The position numbers and the translations under genes were made by a program. Under the pieces are notes generated by a model. It saw nothing but the letters and a program-made list of their open reading frames with translations, was not told the DNA's origin and searched no databases. Shown piece after piece: positions 23,661-38,274 of a stretch of DNA of 64,000 nt (its first letter is position 1; each line of letters starts with the position of its first letter). Origin of the DNA: Taenia hydatigena (Eukaryota; Platyhelminthes; Cestoda; Cyclophyllidea; Taeniidae); the NCBI GenBank assembly GCA_036345935.2, contig JADWOT020000008.1:13389733-13453732 (forward strand), written 5' to 3'.

Positions 23661-26600
23661 TCACTTTAGTGTCTTAGCAGAGGTTGTAATGTTGTCGAGG
23701 GTGACAAGGTCTTTGTCCAATTGGGCCAATTCATCGGAAAGGACTTTTGCCGCGCCCTCACCCTCGTTTCCAAGACGCTTTTGCATCTGCTGCAGCTCGC
23801 GCTTCACCTTCAAGGCAGAGTCAACGTGCACTTTATCGTAACAAAAGTGGCTCAGAACCCAATAACAGCTGGCAGCAGTAGCAAAAAATTGCAGATATCT
23901 CACATAACTTATAAGGCGTACCCATGAATGAAAGTAGTCCGTTAGGGGACTGAGAGTGAAAAACCCTATTCTCTCAGACACGAAAAGTATTCGGGTCAAA
24001 CCAGCCTTACTATAAATACGCGTAACAGTTATTGACAAGTATTGTTCATTTACATTAGACAAAGGCGTAAGAGCGAACCAATGGCAAAAGCCACAAAGCA
24101 CATTACGATAAGATGATGGGATGCTCAGAAACTTGGTGATTCGATAATTGAGGAGCATAAACACTTCAAAGATGCAATTTAAATCCCGACGGTGGTGGTT
24201 CTAAGCCCACCATACAACACAGAAGTCATTCCTGTAAGGATGTCTGATCATCGGTGGTTGCACAGGGGGCCTATGTCAGTGGCGTTGCCTCGACATTGAT
24301 CCAGCGCTGTGAACATTTAACACTCGAAACACCAGCTCCACACGTGGGAAATACAATAAGACTTTCTCTTGGAACAATAACGAACACCAACATCCACAAA
24401 CGGTTCGGCCATACCAACAAACGCTCCCCTGGCGAGCACGCCTGTTGCACCACGTGTGCGGTAAAATCCAGCCTACATGTGCAAAATTACCATGGAACTA
24501 CGAAAAAAGGATGTGCACTTTTCTTCTCAAAATTAGCTCTTGTCCATCAGTGACATACCCCAATGTCCCAGTCTGAAACGAATGCGCATCATGCCAAACA
24601 GCTTGAGAGTCCACGACCCATTTGGCACCTAACCCCAATCGTTCCACGACCAGTGGACGCATCGCAGATTTGAAAGGTGGCTTAAAATCATTCCACATTA
24701 GCAAAAAGTAGTACTTGTTAAAAAAGCTAGCTTATGTGTCCATAATGCGCCCCCAAGGTGCTACGAAGAAGAGGAATGCTAAGAAATGTTCAGCAAAGAC
24801 CGCAAACGCTTTTTTGTTTTACGCTCTACCTTTTCTGAAGTATTGGCAAAAAACGCCCATTTCATAATATTCGCTAAAAAAGAGCTATCACTCTAGAGTA
24901 AACATGATTGACGGTTTTATTTTAGCGAAGAGGAAACACTGTTGTTGCACCATAATTTGCGTGATGTAAGTAGAGAGTGAGTGCCGAGGTTACTGGCTCA
25001 TTTCTAGCAGCGCGAGTGACCATGAATCGAAAGGATAATAAGGTTTCGAAGACGACTAATTAAGAACCTTTGCAAGTGCCTGGACAACTTAGGGAGGAGC
25101 ATTGGGATTAAGGCAAGGGTGGATGAGAGCGCAGAAAGAGGTGTTGAGCGAGGCCTACCTGATGCCGTGCGTTGGTGCCAGTGAGGTCAACAATGAGACG
25201 GAGCTTGTGTGAGGCGTAATCGACGTACTGAGACTTAAAGACGGCTTCGCGTGCTCTGTTTGTCCATGCCAGACGCTCGTAGGCGTAGAGACCCGCATAG
25301 AGCCCGCCCAAAATCATTATCATACGCCAGCCTGTCGCTTTCAGCACCTATGTGAAGAGAAGAATGCCCTTTACAGTGGTCCTTATAGCAGTTCCGTTGA
25401 ATGTCAGGGAAAGATCAAAAGAACAGTGGACTCTGGTCGTCTCAGAATAATTTTAATCAGCCTTTAATGTTGTTTTTATCGTTGTTTCCAGTGGATCCAG
25501 GCGCCTGTTGTTCTATTCAATTGTTGTTCACAGATCTACTCCACAGCATCATCTCACCACACTAAACAGACCTTTCTAATGACTGACCGCGACGGTGGCT
25601 CGAAGCTTTACCCACTCCGCTTCACATATCACATGCTTTATAAAGTCTGGTAGTAGCGCGAGGATGTATGCCCAATACCCATTCACACCAGTGCCTCAGA
25701 AATCATACAAACAGAAGGATAGATTTGCAAAGACACTGAAGGGGAGAGCATTGCATGTAAGTACATTTTTGAAGATAATATATGGATTTCTGTTCGCGTC
25801 ACACAGAATAATAGTTTTCCTGCCCCTCTGTGCACCAATAGTAAGACCAATTATGCCCCATTACGCATTTCAATCTCTTCAGAGACAATAGGGATACTAT
25901 ATGACCAAAACAGATAATTTGCAGACATCATAAAGTTCCTAGCCTTTATGTCCGGAACTACAACTGAAATCCATGAGGATAGTCTTAAATTTCCTGTGGT
26001 TCCCGTTTTTGCTGCTAATTCCCGAACATTCTAGAACGTTGCGCTCGCTAAAATACTGCACGAGTGCAAGGCTAAGACCGCCCGTGATTCCGTAATTCCC
26101 CATTAAGATAGATCTAAAAAACGCCTTAAAGTATGCCATTAACGAAGGCAAAAGACGTACGATTCCACCAACTACGAGCAGTCCGACAGTGTTTCGGCTG
26201 AGCAGAGCTGGAAGAGAGGAGAGGAAAAGCGGCAGAACCGGTGAATACTCCGGCATTCCCTGCGACCCGATCTAGAAAGGACAACAAAGCGCGACTGGCA
26301 ATCAGTGCTCATTGACCTTTGCTATTACCTCAGTATTACATTAGAATATGCTACTATTTGATGCATTCAACTTGGACTGAGGCATTTCGGTTTACGCTTT
26401 CAAAATGAATGCTACCGTGGCGGCACTACCCATGCCACTAAAGTAGCATGTGTCTTAGTACTGCTTATAATAATCTGCACACGCAACAGATCGACCTGCA
26501 TAGTTGAATGCATGTGAATAGAGACGTAAACCCGAAGCAAGGACCACTGGAGTGGACAGGAGACTTAAAGCACAACATGGTTCGGTGATATGGCGTTCAC

Positions 26601-29600
26601 CCACTCACTGGTAAGGCACTTGAGCATTATAAACTTTTCGAAAGCGTTCTTACGAACATTGGAGCTTTGTGTGGAAATCCTCACCAATACTAACCCGTTG
26701 CAAAAACATACAAGGGACAAATCTTTCTGTGAAAATGGGTCTCTGAAAGGCCAGCTCAGAGACCGGCGTTTCACAACTGACGATAAAGCGAAGTAAGCCG
26801 TTCTAGTATTGTTAACCTGCACGGACGTCGTTACGCACCGAAGCTCCGACTCGTTTGGATGAGTGTATACGAATCCCAAATTATTAAATTTAGAAATTCC
26901 CGCCCTTGCCATTTGTCCGTGTCTTATGTAAGCTCCCAAGTCTTGACATGACTTGAACGCCACCCTTAACAATCCACACCAGGATTCAACTAAAACGGAT
27001 ACAAAACTCACGTAACCGCCTGTCCACGCATTGGCAGTAGAGCCAGAGGAATAAAACCCGCCGCGGCGTTGGCGGAGCAGCCGCTCGGCTAGAGAGGAGA
27101 GTCCAAGAGAGAAGCGGAAGCGCAAGTCCTCCCTGAACTCCGCACAGATGTTGCGACAGTCCACATGGAACTCTGGCTCGAAGGAGCTCGAGAGAACGCT
27201 GTGCATTATTCTACTTTTTGCCGACTCATCTGCCTCCACCAGGCTCTCGTAGATGTCTGCAAACACAGGATCGAGTCAAAAGATGTTATTATATTCGAAG
27301 CTTCCGATTTCCTCTAAGAGAGTCCACGATCGCTGGGGGGTTCTACTCCTCATTTACGTTTCAATAAGCGACAACTCTGATCATGAGCATTCACTAATTT
27401 GATCTTCATAGCGGTGACGACACTAGCTAGAGCCTGCAAGCTCTGAATTTTCAAGTCAAGTAATTGTGCTTTCCTTTGATTGAAAGGACGTCATCAACAT
27501 TTCGGTATTCTTATTATGAAAAGCCAAACTTTCGAAAATTAGCCAAACGTTTGGAGATCCATAATGTCTGCAGAATTCTAGTCTGACAGACCTTCATGTG
27601 TCAGTAGGTATCAACTAATCATAACCATCATATCTCAAACTGAAGGAAATGAGCAGGCCAATTAAAATCGAGTTCGAAACCCGTATCGCTACGACGAGCC
27701 ACAATGCAATTTAAATCACCCGAATAACGTCGTGATGAAAGCCGCAGCGAAGCAATCCCATTCACTGTGATGACATTCAAAAGGACGGTGGCTATATGGC
27801 GGAGCAATATCAGTTCTAGCTAGCTTTCAAGTTACACGAATTCTTTCCCCATGATGAAGAAATACTATCAATCACATAAACCCGTCAAACAGGATTTGAT
27901 AGATAGATCAAACCAGTACTTACTGGCCATAATCTGTTCAGCGCGCACAACCTGTGAATGAATGTCACCGGCACATGCATCCGCCAGTTTTTTACCCAAT
28001 TCGCGTTCAATGTAGGCGTTGAGCTCGTGACGATAGGTGCGTAGTGCCGCTTCGTCGTCCGCCACAAAACTGTGCCCACTGAAGCTATCCACCAGTTCGC
28101 CCAGTCGCCGGATTTCGTTGCAGAGCGCATTGGCCACCTGAGCCTCTACGTCCAGCAAACATTTGGCGGTGAGATCATTGATGGTTCTGGCAGCATTCTG
28201 CAACTTCGCACGTAACTCCTCCAGTCGCACCTGTGAGAGACGCCGGTAACGAATGCCTGCGTCCCTTTTGTACGGTAAAAAGTAGCATTCGAATTCGAGG
28301 AGGCTAAACCAAAGCCTCTGTTTACATCCTTTTCCTTTCAATTTTCCAAAGATAAGAAACATTCTTATTTTAACCCACCGACTGCACTATGGAAGGCCCA
28401 ATTCGGGGCAACATTAAACACCCAATACGACAGCACTCAAGATTGTTACCAACTATTCTAGTAACCCCAGATGCCAAAGGCCATTTTACGAAGTTCACAC
28501 CTTTCTCTTACCAAATTTTCGACGACAAAAGGATATTAAGAGTGATGCACTGCACTAGGCCCAATTCCGATGTCACAAGCACGAAACAGTGCGCTAATCA
28601 ACTCCGCAATACAAAAGCGGACCTTTGAGAACTAATGCATCCTCTTTAGTTCTCCAACCCGAACTCAAGCTGTCGGAAAATGATATACTTTGAACTGTCC
28701 TATCGAGTTCAAACCCAGCGCGAACAAAATAGTGATATCGCAAATAGCTACCACAAATCTGAGATATATAGGCTCCTCAAGTACCTATTTTGAAAATCGA
28801 CAGTTGCATGAGCCAGTGGAAAGAGACCAGCAACACAATGGATAAGAGATAACCCCAGTAATGGGCCTAGATAGAGAAATTGAAAAGTGGGCAGTGTCAC
28901 GTTTGGGAAATGTAAATAAGAAAAAAAATCTTTAAAATCACAAACAGTTTGAGCTGAAGGCAAAATAACTACATCCAGTTTAGCAAGCAGCACCAATACA
29001 TGCAATGACAAATGACTTGTCAACAATCCGATTGGGTAGAAAACGGCAAGACAGTGGCGCCACATGTTAAACAGAAAATGAGTTAGTAAAACCAACTTAA
29101 TCTAAAATCAAGCACTTTGCATGAGCCGATCGACAAAAACAGGTCCAAACGGTGAAAATAAACAGATGCCATAATTAATTATGAAAGTGAAGACTTTCAA
29201 GCTGAAACTCAAAGGTTCAACAATGGATGACAACAAAAGTAGATGCCATCAATAAAACTACTACGCAGAGAGGTAAAAAGTTTACGTTTAAAATGTGATT
29301 TTAATTCAGAACCAAGTCCCGCCGATGAACAAGAAGCGAGCGCCGTAGAGGAATGGACAAAAAACAAGCGAACGCAATGAACATGAAATATGTGCGATAA
29401 GAACACAACAAACACAACCTATTCATTTGAAATCAAACTGTTCACACATACTCCTCTAATGAAGTCGGCCACGGGGCAAACCACAAGTAATAAATCCAAA
29501 TACCTGCCGGGATGAATCTCAAACGATGTCAAACGGTATAGGTAGAGGAAATGGAGTATGATACAAAACAAAGTCAATTGAGCGTACTTCTCCTCCAGAG

Positions 29601-32600
29601 CAGCCTCGTAGGTTGCCTCCATGAGTTGACGAAAGTAGGCAGCTAATTCCTTTCCCTGCTCCGCGTGGGAGGCGAACTTGGTGCGAGTGGCCGAGTCGGA
29701 GAGGATTTTCTGCAAAGTACAGACATCAACTGCTGATTACTTGTTCGTAACGCGGAGATAGACATAGTTCATGTCGGCTCAAGTTGTTTTCGAATGATTA
29801 GCAGGAAAACAAAGATTTGGAAAACAGTTCGTACGTGAAAGGCACCTCCTACGGTCGGTCATCAGGATGAATCGAGTTAATTTGCAAGGATAATATAAGG
29901 AGTAGAAAAACGGTAGATTGACTAATGGATCAACTAAATAAGAGATGATTGAGGAGCCGTGTAGAAAGAGTATGGGAAACAGTTTATCTAGATTAGCAGC
30001 ATACGTTCCTGCTGTAAACGGAGTCACTAAGCATTACAGTCTGAGGTTTGTGCGAGTGACCTGGATCTCATCGAGTCTCCAACCAGATAGCGCAGACGAA
30101 CTTCAGTACTGAGAGACCGATGTGTTAATAAGCAGAGGGAAGCATGGTGATCATGTACATGCCCGGTGGTTAGGTAGCGAAGACCAACTGGATCCAAGTC
30201 TGTGACTCAAGATATGCTCAATTGTAGTAGCTGATTGGCAACGGGTTTTAGGTGGTTGCCAGAGTACGACTATCCCGGTAACCACTGAACAGGAACGGAA
30301 ACGCTTCATAGATTAGCAGAGCTTCCCAGCACTTTCAACACTTTCGAAATTGGAGTGACTTTCAATTACCTCTAGTAACTATGCATTTACACCAATGCAT
30401 CCGTGCGCTCAAAAGTAAGTGAAATTAAAAAGACGATAGGCAGCTAATCTTTAAAAAGAACCTTTTGTTAGAGGTTCGATATTTGGATGGAGGATTCACG
30501 AAACATCTTGTTCAATTAGATTAAAAACTAAAATTGGGTAGCCTTTTGTTTGTTGTCGCCAAGCACCTAGACCAATGATTCAAGTTTCCAGTCAGTTTGC
30601 ACAGATGGCGTGAGAGCCACTTCCTCTGAGCTTTAACTGAGAAAGACAGTTAAAGGTAATATTGGGATCTTTTATGCCTTGTTAAATTAGTCCTAACTTA
30701 TCAGCAGGATGCACAATGTGTAGTGATGTGAAGAAGGAGCGTTTTTATACTTAGCGCACAGTAAATGAGACTCTTTAGCGTCCAGTAATGTATCAAGAAC
30801 ACATTTTCCAGTTACTCACTAGTTTCTAAGCTGGTGAGATTTTTTGACGACTTCCTACAGTATTCTCTGTCCACTTGAGTAAAAAAAACTTATGTCCGCA
30901 TATTTTCTGAGGATTTTAAGTGTAACTGAGCGGAAAACCAGCATTCAATCATACTTTTACAGTCGCAAGAATATAATAGAAACGATAGTGGATGATCAAA
31001 GTGAACGAATCACCGGAAGGACTGCATGGGATAGAAAGCCCAACGATACTCCTGAGGACTTCATGCTTGAAGAAATTAGACATGACACAAGACGTGATTT
31101 TAAACGACATAAATCACGAGATTAACACCAAGAAAGAATCTCATCACAGTCCACAATCCTTTTATCTATAAAACTTGGCTGAAACCTGAAACTTCCCTTT
31201 TCAAGATATACTTGCCATTCTTTCCTAAAAGAAGTTAAAATAATTCGATGGATCATTCCCAACACCAAGAGATCACAGGCTGATTATTATCCAAGCGACG
31301 AAAAAAAGTGTTTCTCCAAACGAAAAAAAGTTATCATATCAATGCGAGGTGCAACTACTGCTTGCATGGGCATGCGAAAATTGACTGTACACAGATAAAC
31401 AAGGCAATTACCTCAAAAACTTTCTCAAAAGTGGAGAATTCCATCAAACGAGCCTGCCATCCGTCAGCCAGTGGATAGCCTAAAGGAGGCAGAAGGTTTC
31501 TTGAAATTAACATTATGAAAGTTCCAAAGACGTTCACTTAGTATGATATTAGAAACATACCGGAGTACGTAATAGGATGCCTTGTCAATAACAAGCCGGC
31601 TGACTTTGCCTTTCAGCAATAAATTATTTATCTAATGTGAAAAGCGCAAAATTGCCTAGTGCCATGCTACATATTAGTCAGGTATACCAAGAAAATAATT
31701 TTCCTTTTGGAGTGAAATGAAAAAACCTCCAAATTTAATTGAAACCCACAATCCAACCTTGTGTTCATCAACGCGCAGTGCTCATCAGGCTTTAAAGGGC
31801 AACTCTTGAGGTGACAGTAATGCAAAAAATAGTACATGATCAACAAGGATAGTAAAGTTTATGCAAAAATTGTAGCACCTAACCAACTAAGTAAATGAAA
31901 GCACTATCCAGAATAGCTGAAAATAAGTCAATAGGACGGAAAGCAGATTAGCAAGCGAAAGTAGCCAATGAGTGTGTGTCCTCCCATAGTGCTGCATAAA
32001 GATTAACGCAAGCACTTTTCATCCAAGGACACAAAGAGAAATGCCACTAAAAATAAATAAAACGAAATGAGTGCTTCAAAATCGATGACATCCTTAATTA
32101 AAACATCATGATTGCTTGATGCCACAGCTCCATGCAAATAATTTTGTTGGTATTATGGGAGGGATTAGGTACTTCGACTACTAAAAGCGATTATCAAATG
32201 CAAAGGAAATCGGTGGATTGACATGGGAAGCAGTAACAACAGCAACATCCGATGACATCCATTAGCAAACGTGGCAACACACCACTGAGATGCCCAGCTG
32301 TGTCGGCCTTAATGCTAAAAACAATGGTTGCGAAGCTTAGAAGACCAAACAGAAAACAAAAGCGCAATGGGCTCAAAGAATAGTGGTACCAGCAGAAAGT
32401 GTAACAAATCCGTGGTGTTTATTCTCATTCCTGGAGAATGAATACTACTGAAAATGCTAGCTTTTTCTGGTCAGTGCCTGGAAAGGCTGGAAGTTGTGCA
32501 ATTCAAGAAGTCGAAATATGTGAGGAAATGGGTGATCGATGCTGCCAAGTAACTAATGAAGAAAGAACATACCGCCAGTGGAGGGAGAGCCAATGTTGGG

Positions 32601-35600
32601 CGCAGAGCCAGGTGGAGTGCCGCCATTGAGAGACTTGGCTCGAATGGTGAGGACCTCGCGGGCGGAGACAAAGAAGACGCGCTCCATGGCTTCCTCGTGT
32701 CCGCACACTTTTAACTCATCCGTTAGGAAGGAGACGCACCTCTGCATGTGTTGCTCTTTCACCTGCATGCACAAAGAGAAGAGTTAATGGCCTAACAAAT
32801 AATATATGGACACTCCTCTTTAACCTCCAAAGGATTAAATGACGGTCCTTCGTAGCCAAAGCGGTTATCGTTATCAAACAAAACCAGTTCGACGACTAAA
32901 GCTATAGGTTGCCTATGGCAAGCAGCTTTGTAGAAAAAACATTATGGGGAGCAGATGTTTTAGCATTTTTATAACACTATTTTAAGTGAAGAAATTGGAA
33001 AAGAATGATGTAATTAAAGAGGCCATGTCACCCAAGCTGCTATTCTTTCAGCCCTTCTAAAGGTCGATAGGGCACTTGAAGGCCTGCAACACGAAAATTC
33101 TTTCAAGGTGAGTCGAGCATTGGAGAATGCGCGCTTGAGATTAGGTTCTGAGAAACGTACGGCTGGGGTTCGCAGAGTACCGAATTCGACGCTGTATCCC
33201 GAGTTCCCATCCAAAATGACAGACATCACCAAACGAATAGCTACGCCTAACAGAACCACACACAAAGACAAGACAAGGGCCAAACGTCGCCCCAAGTACT
33301 GAATGGCTCAAGCCATGAATTGATTATGTTGAACAGCCTCTTCTACAATATCTCGCCAAAAGTGTCACGCAGCACATGCAATAAATAAAAGCCTTGTCCG
33401 CCTTAAAATCGCCAGAAACTTAACCGATAATAAATTAACCCTAATCCTTCCGTCAAAAACAAAACTCCTTCCAGACCCATATGACGCAAAATACGTTGTC
33501 AGATAACTTGGACACCAATCGAACATATGCGCCAATCTCTTTACAAACAGGACGGCGGTTGTTTTAGTGTCAAAAGTGAAAGGAGCTTGAAAATTCCTGA
33601 AAATTGGCACGAAATACGCGCCGAGTTTATACATAAATGGCATCAAGTACCACCAACACTAGGGTATTAACTACCTTCTACGAAATTATTATGTGAACAA
33701 TGGCAGACAGCTAATATATGTCTTGCTCATTTTGCAATTTCTCGAAGAATAAATGGATTATGCTATGTTAGAAAAGATTTCTTATGCACTGGAAAGCCAA
33801 AATCTTGAAAAATCGATATAGTTTAGGGATTAGAAACCCACAAATAATTAATATCATGAAAAGCGGGATTTGTCAACCTGCACCATAAGGCAGTTTTTAG
33901 CAAATACAGATATTCATTCAAATGTCTAAAATATGAAGTTCATCAAAACGATGGTCTTAGCTCCCGAGAAAAGCTTTAGTTAAGGCATAAAATTTCACAC
34001 AAATCACGAGTAAAAGAGGTAATGAGCGCTTCTTGTACCTACAAAAGTCTAACCCATGCGATAATGACATAGAGCATAGAGATTGATGGAAACATTCACA
34101 AGAAATAAGGCAGTGAGCGCAGTAGCCAAATAACTTGGTGAATTTTTCAAAAATATTGCCAGGCTTTACATGCAAACAAATTTTCACTCAAAAAGATTAT
34201 TAAGGGAAATTTGCTGCATAAGTTCAGGAATATGAGTCCAAAATGATAGAGTATGGCTGGGTCACGTCTTACAGCGCCAAATGATTGCGAAATCAAATAA
34301 GACTAATGGCAAGATTATGACTGTGAGCACAATGCAAAAAGCGCGCCGAATCTCCGCAATGACTGTAATGGAGTCAACTAAGAGAATAAAAGTGTGAAAG
34401 TTGCGGTTGGCATTCTTTCTTACTAACCAAGACTATGCCCGACGCCTACAGTATGCACGTGGTGGCATCTGTGATTAGCGGTACCTGAGAATTACCACCA
34501 AGTGAATTTTGCAAGGCGGCAAACTGCGCATGAGCACACAATGAGACGGCGTAAAATATCCACTCCGAATCCAAGTAAAGCCGAGACATTAACATTTTGC
34601 ATTAACCACAGCTGGGAGAAAGGAGCAAAATTGAAGATGCTTGGCTTAATCAATACCCATGAAATAGCAATTTGTCAACACCAGGTATAAATTGAAAATT
34701 AAGGAATCCGATATAACATAGAAATAAGCTGGACTTACCAAACCACTAAGCAAAAGGTGTTCGATTACCAAAAATAAAATTATCAATGAATCACATTAGG
34801 GACTGTCCTGTTACCATCACAAAGGTATACCATCAGTACTGCGAGTCCCATATCGAGCATGAGGTTGTCTGCTGCAATGCCCCTCCCAGAGCAGTTTCTC
34901 TGTGCAGCAATGAAACAACCGCGAGCTCCATCACAAAGTTGTTGATGAAGCGTAAGGGAGATTAGCTACTAAATGCGTGGCAGTTGGATAAATTACGTTC
35001 TGGTGAGTGGCTTTGATCTGCAAAAAGTCAATTATGTTGTAGACCTAAACTGTATGGAACAGATGACAAACTGAATGGGAAAAATGCATTGTGAACTACA
35101 AGGAAGCTAAGTAGAATGAAAAAACCCACAAACTCACCGATGAAAAACTGACCAAAATAAATAATTAGACTAAGGACAGTCGCAGATATTCGGAGAGGAG
35201 GTAGACAAGTGTAGATAAGAGTACCAAAGCCGAATGTTTGTCAAAATTTATTCACCAAAACGCGACCAAACTATGGCGGTGACTACGCGTTCCGACCAAC
35301 TATACGCAATCCATTTTCAAGCACATTCGAACAAAAATTTGAGTGAAATGTATATCCATTGTTCCTCCCCGGACGATGTGTATCAACAAACAATCTTGAG
35401 CATGGGATATTGAAAAGAAACAGAAACCATGGGCATCAAATGACTTCACCAACAATAAGCGGGTGAAAAGAAGTACCTGATCGGCTAATTCTGCTTCACC
35501 AGCTGAGGCATCCCATCTGTTGTTGAGGATGAAGATGTTTGGCTTGGAGATTCTGCTGCTGACGCGATAGAAGAAGTCCTTTTCCTACGTTAAGACAAAG

Positions 35601-37392
35601 AACCTGCGCTTAACCGAGTTCCCAAAAACTATGGCGGGTAATAAAGAAAGACTCATTTCTCATGGATCCGATCCACAGCGCTACTAAATACAGGAATAGA
35701 TTATTTAGCACCATGCAAGGATGCATTCTTAACGTTAACTTGTACCAATACATAAAAATTGTCACCAATGTCATTTAAATCAATCGAATTTCAATGCGTC
35801 CACGCTAAAAATCAAAAGAGAAAATGTATAGCCGCTACTTCGGATTAATTGCCAGACGGAGTAACAATTTGTAGTGAAAATAATTCGATAGGATATTCAA
35901 ATGAATAAGCCAAATAAGAACATTAAGGTAGAAGATCGTTTCAATTGTGAGTTATTTTGTTTGTAATTCTTAAGTAAATGAATAAATGAAATGAGAGACC
36001 ACCAAAGTTTAATAAACTTCGATTAACTATTGTTATGAACTGCTGCGTTTGAGCGCGCTTACTGTTGAAATTTCAATGGAAATATTTGAGTACAGCGAAA
36101 GCATAGAGAAGTCTTTATTTCTTGAATATTATGAGCTGAATTGCGACAATGACCGTGCTCATACGCAGCCATGGTGAGTCAAAGCAATAATTCTGAATCC
36201 AATATTCGTCCGCAACTTTTACATAATAGCAAAAATAGCAATTGCCGATCCTTTTTAAGTCAACCACTATTCATAAGTCAAATGATTTAAAGCGTACAGC
36301 CTGCATTAGAGTTGACTCGGCGTTGGCAACGAGGATAAAAACGTCAGCATCAAGACAGTGCCTATCAATCCATGCGTCCATGTCAGGATCAACATTTACT
36401 CCAGGACTGTCTAATAAGACCACGTCTTCTCGCAGCAGATGGCAGCTGGAGCTCGGCCAGAAGAGGTAGATGAGCGAATCACTTGCCATCTTTGCCGAGC
36501 TCAACGAATGTGCCAAGTGACTAACTGATTCTATCGGTTGGGCCTGAAATAAAATAACAAAGATTAGTCCTTCTGGGTATTAAGCGATAAAGTCAATAAC
36601 ACAAGGCGGGCGCATACTTCCGATAAAGTTTGGATCTCTTCACCTGAATCGGAGTAGGAAATAGATTCCTGCTGCAAGAAACCTTGACTTTGATTAGTGC
36701 CTTGGACTTGGACAAAACAGCTTGTTGTGTGTCCGATACCGGAAGGCAGAATTCGCGAGCCAAGCATCGCATTTATGACCGTACTTTTGCCATTCGATGT
36801 TCTAAATTGCGTAGAAAAGTGAATGACCTCAAGGCGGCAGGAAAAAAGTGCTCCTATATAAGCTAACCACCAGCAGAAAATGGATACAATGAGTGGGCAA
36901 AACCAATTAAAACACAAGAGAAACCCAATTAACTAGATGAATAGCACCACGCGAAAGGCATAAAGGACAAAAATTCGCAGCATACGTGCATTTAGTACTT
37001 TCACCTAAATTTGATAAAACATAGGTAACATGTAGGCTACGCAAACATACCGTCCGAAAAAGGCACACTTCATTTGATTACGCGAAATGATAGACTGAAT
37101 TTGCTTCACGCGCTCAAAATATGGCTGTAAATCAGTTTTAGAGGATTGCTCAAGGGCTGGAGAGAGCCGTTTGCCAGCCTCTTCTGATAGTTTATCGTTG
37201 AAAAACTGTCTACAGTCATTTACATAATCCTCGATTTCGGCGAAAATTTTCTGTAATTCCTGCTTAGCTCCCTTGAATTTGAGGAGATCTGAGTGTGTAC
37301 TGCTTCTCATAAGAAGATTTCTCGGACGAGACCCAACCTCAATGGCTTTGAGATCTTCCCCCATCACGTAAGAGGAAAAACGAACAGCAGCC
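23661..37392 (-). CDS. Mitofusin, outer-membrane fusion GTPase
   Basis: Mitofusin tethers and fuses mitochondrial outer membranes. Exons recognised: 37392-37051, 36801-36618, 36543-36298, 35585-35477, 32762-32573, 31479-31412, 29709-29588, 28230-27924, 27256-27012, 26271-26161, 25347-25159, 23868-23661; together about 765-775 residues, the usual length. G1 is [15 protein letters not shown] across an intron (near residue 104), the switch threonines are in GIGHTT, G3 is VVLLDSPG and G4 is [19 protein letters not shown] and [15 protein letters not shown] are family landmarks. The membrane hairpin is LLVVGGI joined to [19 protein letters not shown], then a C-terminal heptad helix [20 protein letters not shown]. 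Start is either ATG 37364 ([10 protein letters not shown]) or an upstream exon, because the exon also has a good acceptor. Three joints do not match in phase (36298/35585, 29588/28230, 25159/23868), which points to missed micro-exons or base errors. Confidence 0.92.
24294..24787. repeat. Dispersed repeat copy 2 (in mitofusin intron)
   Basis: Second copy of the segment at 10122-10615, same orientation, about 14.2 kb away, inside the last recognised mitofusin intron. It lies in an unrelated gene, so it moved or was copied as a unit rather than by duplication of a gene. Confidence 0.9.
32763..35476 (-). other. Mitofusin intron of 2.7 kb
   Basis: Lies between the exon ending GEAELADQ (donor GTACTT) and the exon starting [13 protein letters not shown]; the joint is phase 0 and matches the family order. 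Open frames inside, such as 33365-33646 and 33957-34187 on the minus strand, are AT-rich and show no motif. Confidence 0.7.
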
Positions 37393-37654
37393 CTGAGGAG
37401 CAAAAAGTTCGCTTAAGGTCCGAGTGACTTAAACAAATTTTTAGTTTTTTAAATTCAACCAATTAAGATAAAAACCATTAAACATGCAAAATCATTTGCA
37501 TACAAATATAGAAGCACTCGTTTTGATGCTTATATTGCATAGATTCATTTCCAATATTCATTTAATGTGTTAAGCAACTTGTTCTATCTAAAAAATGAAA
37601 GGAGCGCCCGTCATTCGTCCTTCAGCACTATTAAGTTTGCTTGATGCAATATGT

Positions 37655-37834
37655 GTAGCATCCTGAGATTCCCTTGAAGACAAAAGAAGGCAGAATACCG
37701 GGGAAGAATATATGCATTTAACAGCCAGAAGGAAATGAGCTGCTGGCATGGCCCAGGGGCCAGCCTACGCAGCTAAGGCAATGTGGCCACCTCTGCGACC
37801 CTGACCGAAACCAACAGTCAAAACAAACAAACTA
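37655..37834. repeat. 180-base repeat, copy A
   Basis: Starts GTAGCATCCTGAGATTCCC and runs to ACAAACAAACTA. It is a diverged direct copy of 37951-38134, sharing CTGGCATGGCCC, GGCAAT, GGCCACCTCTG and GACCGAAACC. About a third of the way in, differences are frequent, so it is older than the B/C pair. Confidence 0.8.
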
Positions 37835-37950
37835 GAACTAAAAATGCGGTAGAATTGCTCATTACTTACCAGTGTTACTCGTACTAGTATCGTCACTGCC
37901 TCCTCTTCTCTGCGGCTGTTCCTGGCATGCGAAAATTAATTGCTTTGACT

Positions 37951-38134
37951 GTAGCGTCCCGAGGCTCCCTCTAAGGCAAAAGAAGGCGGAATGCTAGGGT
38001 AGAACATATACATATTCACCGGACGGAGGGAAAAAGGCTGCTGGCATGGCCCGGAGGCCAGCTCACACAGCTAGGGCAATACGGCCACCTCTGTGACCTT
38101 GACCGAAACCAGCAGTTCTAACAAACAAAGTACT
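37951..38134 (+). repeat. 184-base repeat, copy B (left arm)
   Basis: Starts GTAGCGTCCCGAGGCTCCCT and ends AACAAACAAAGTACT. The reverse complement is found at 38275-38458 with the same length and only a few mismatches. The arms are separated by 140 bases. Confidence 0.92.
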
Positions 38135-38274
38135 GCATTGACCATCGTTATTGCTCTAGATAAAAGGAAATTAATCGAGTTTTAATAAGGATTGTGGGAC
38201 GGGTGTTGACCTTCTCATACACGATGTCGCAGCTGCTTTCCCACCCCTCGCCTAAAGGGCACATTTAAATATGT

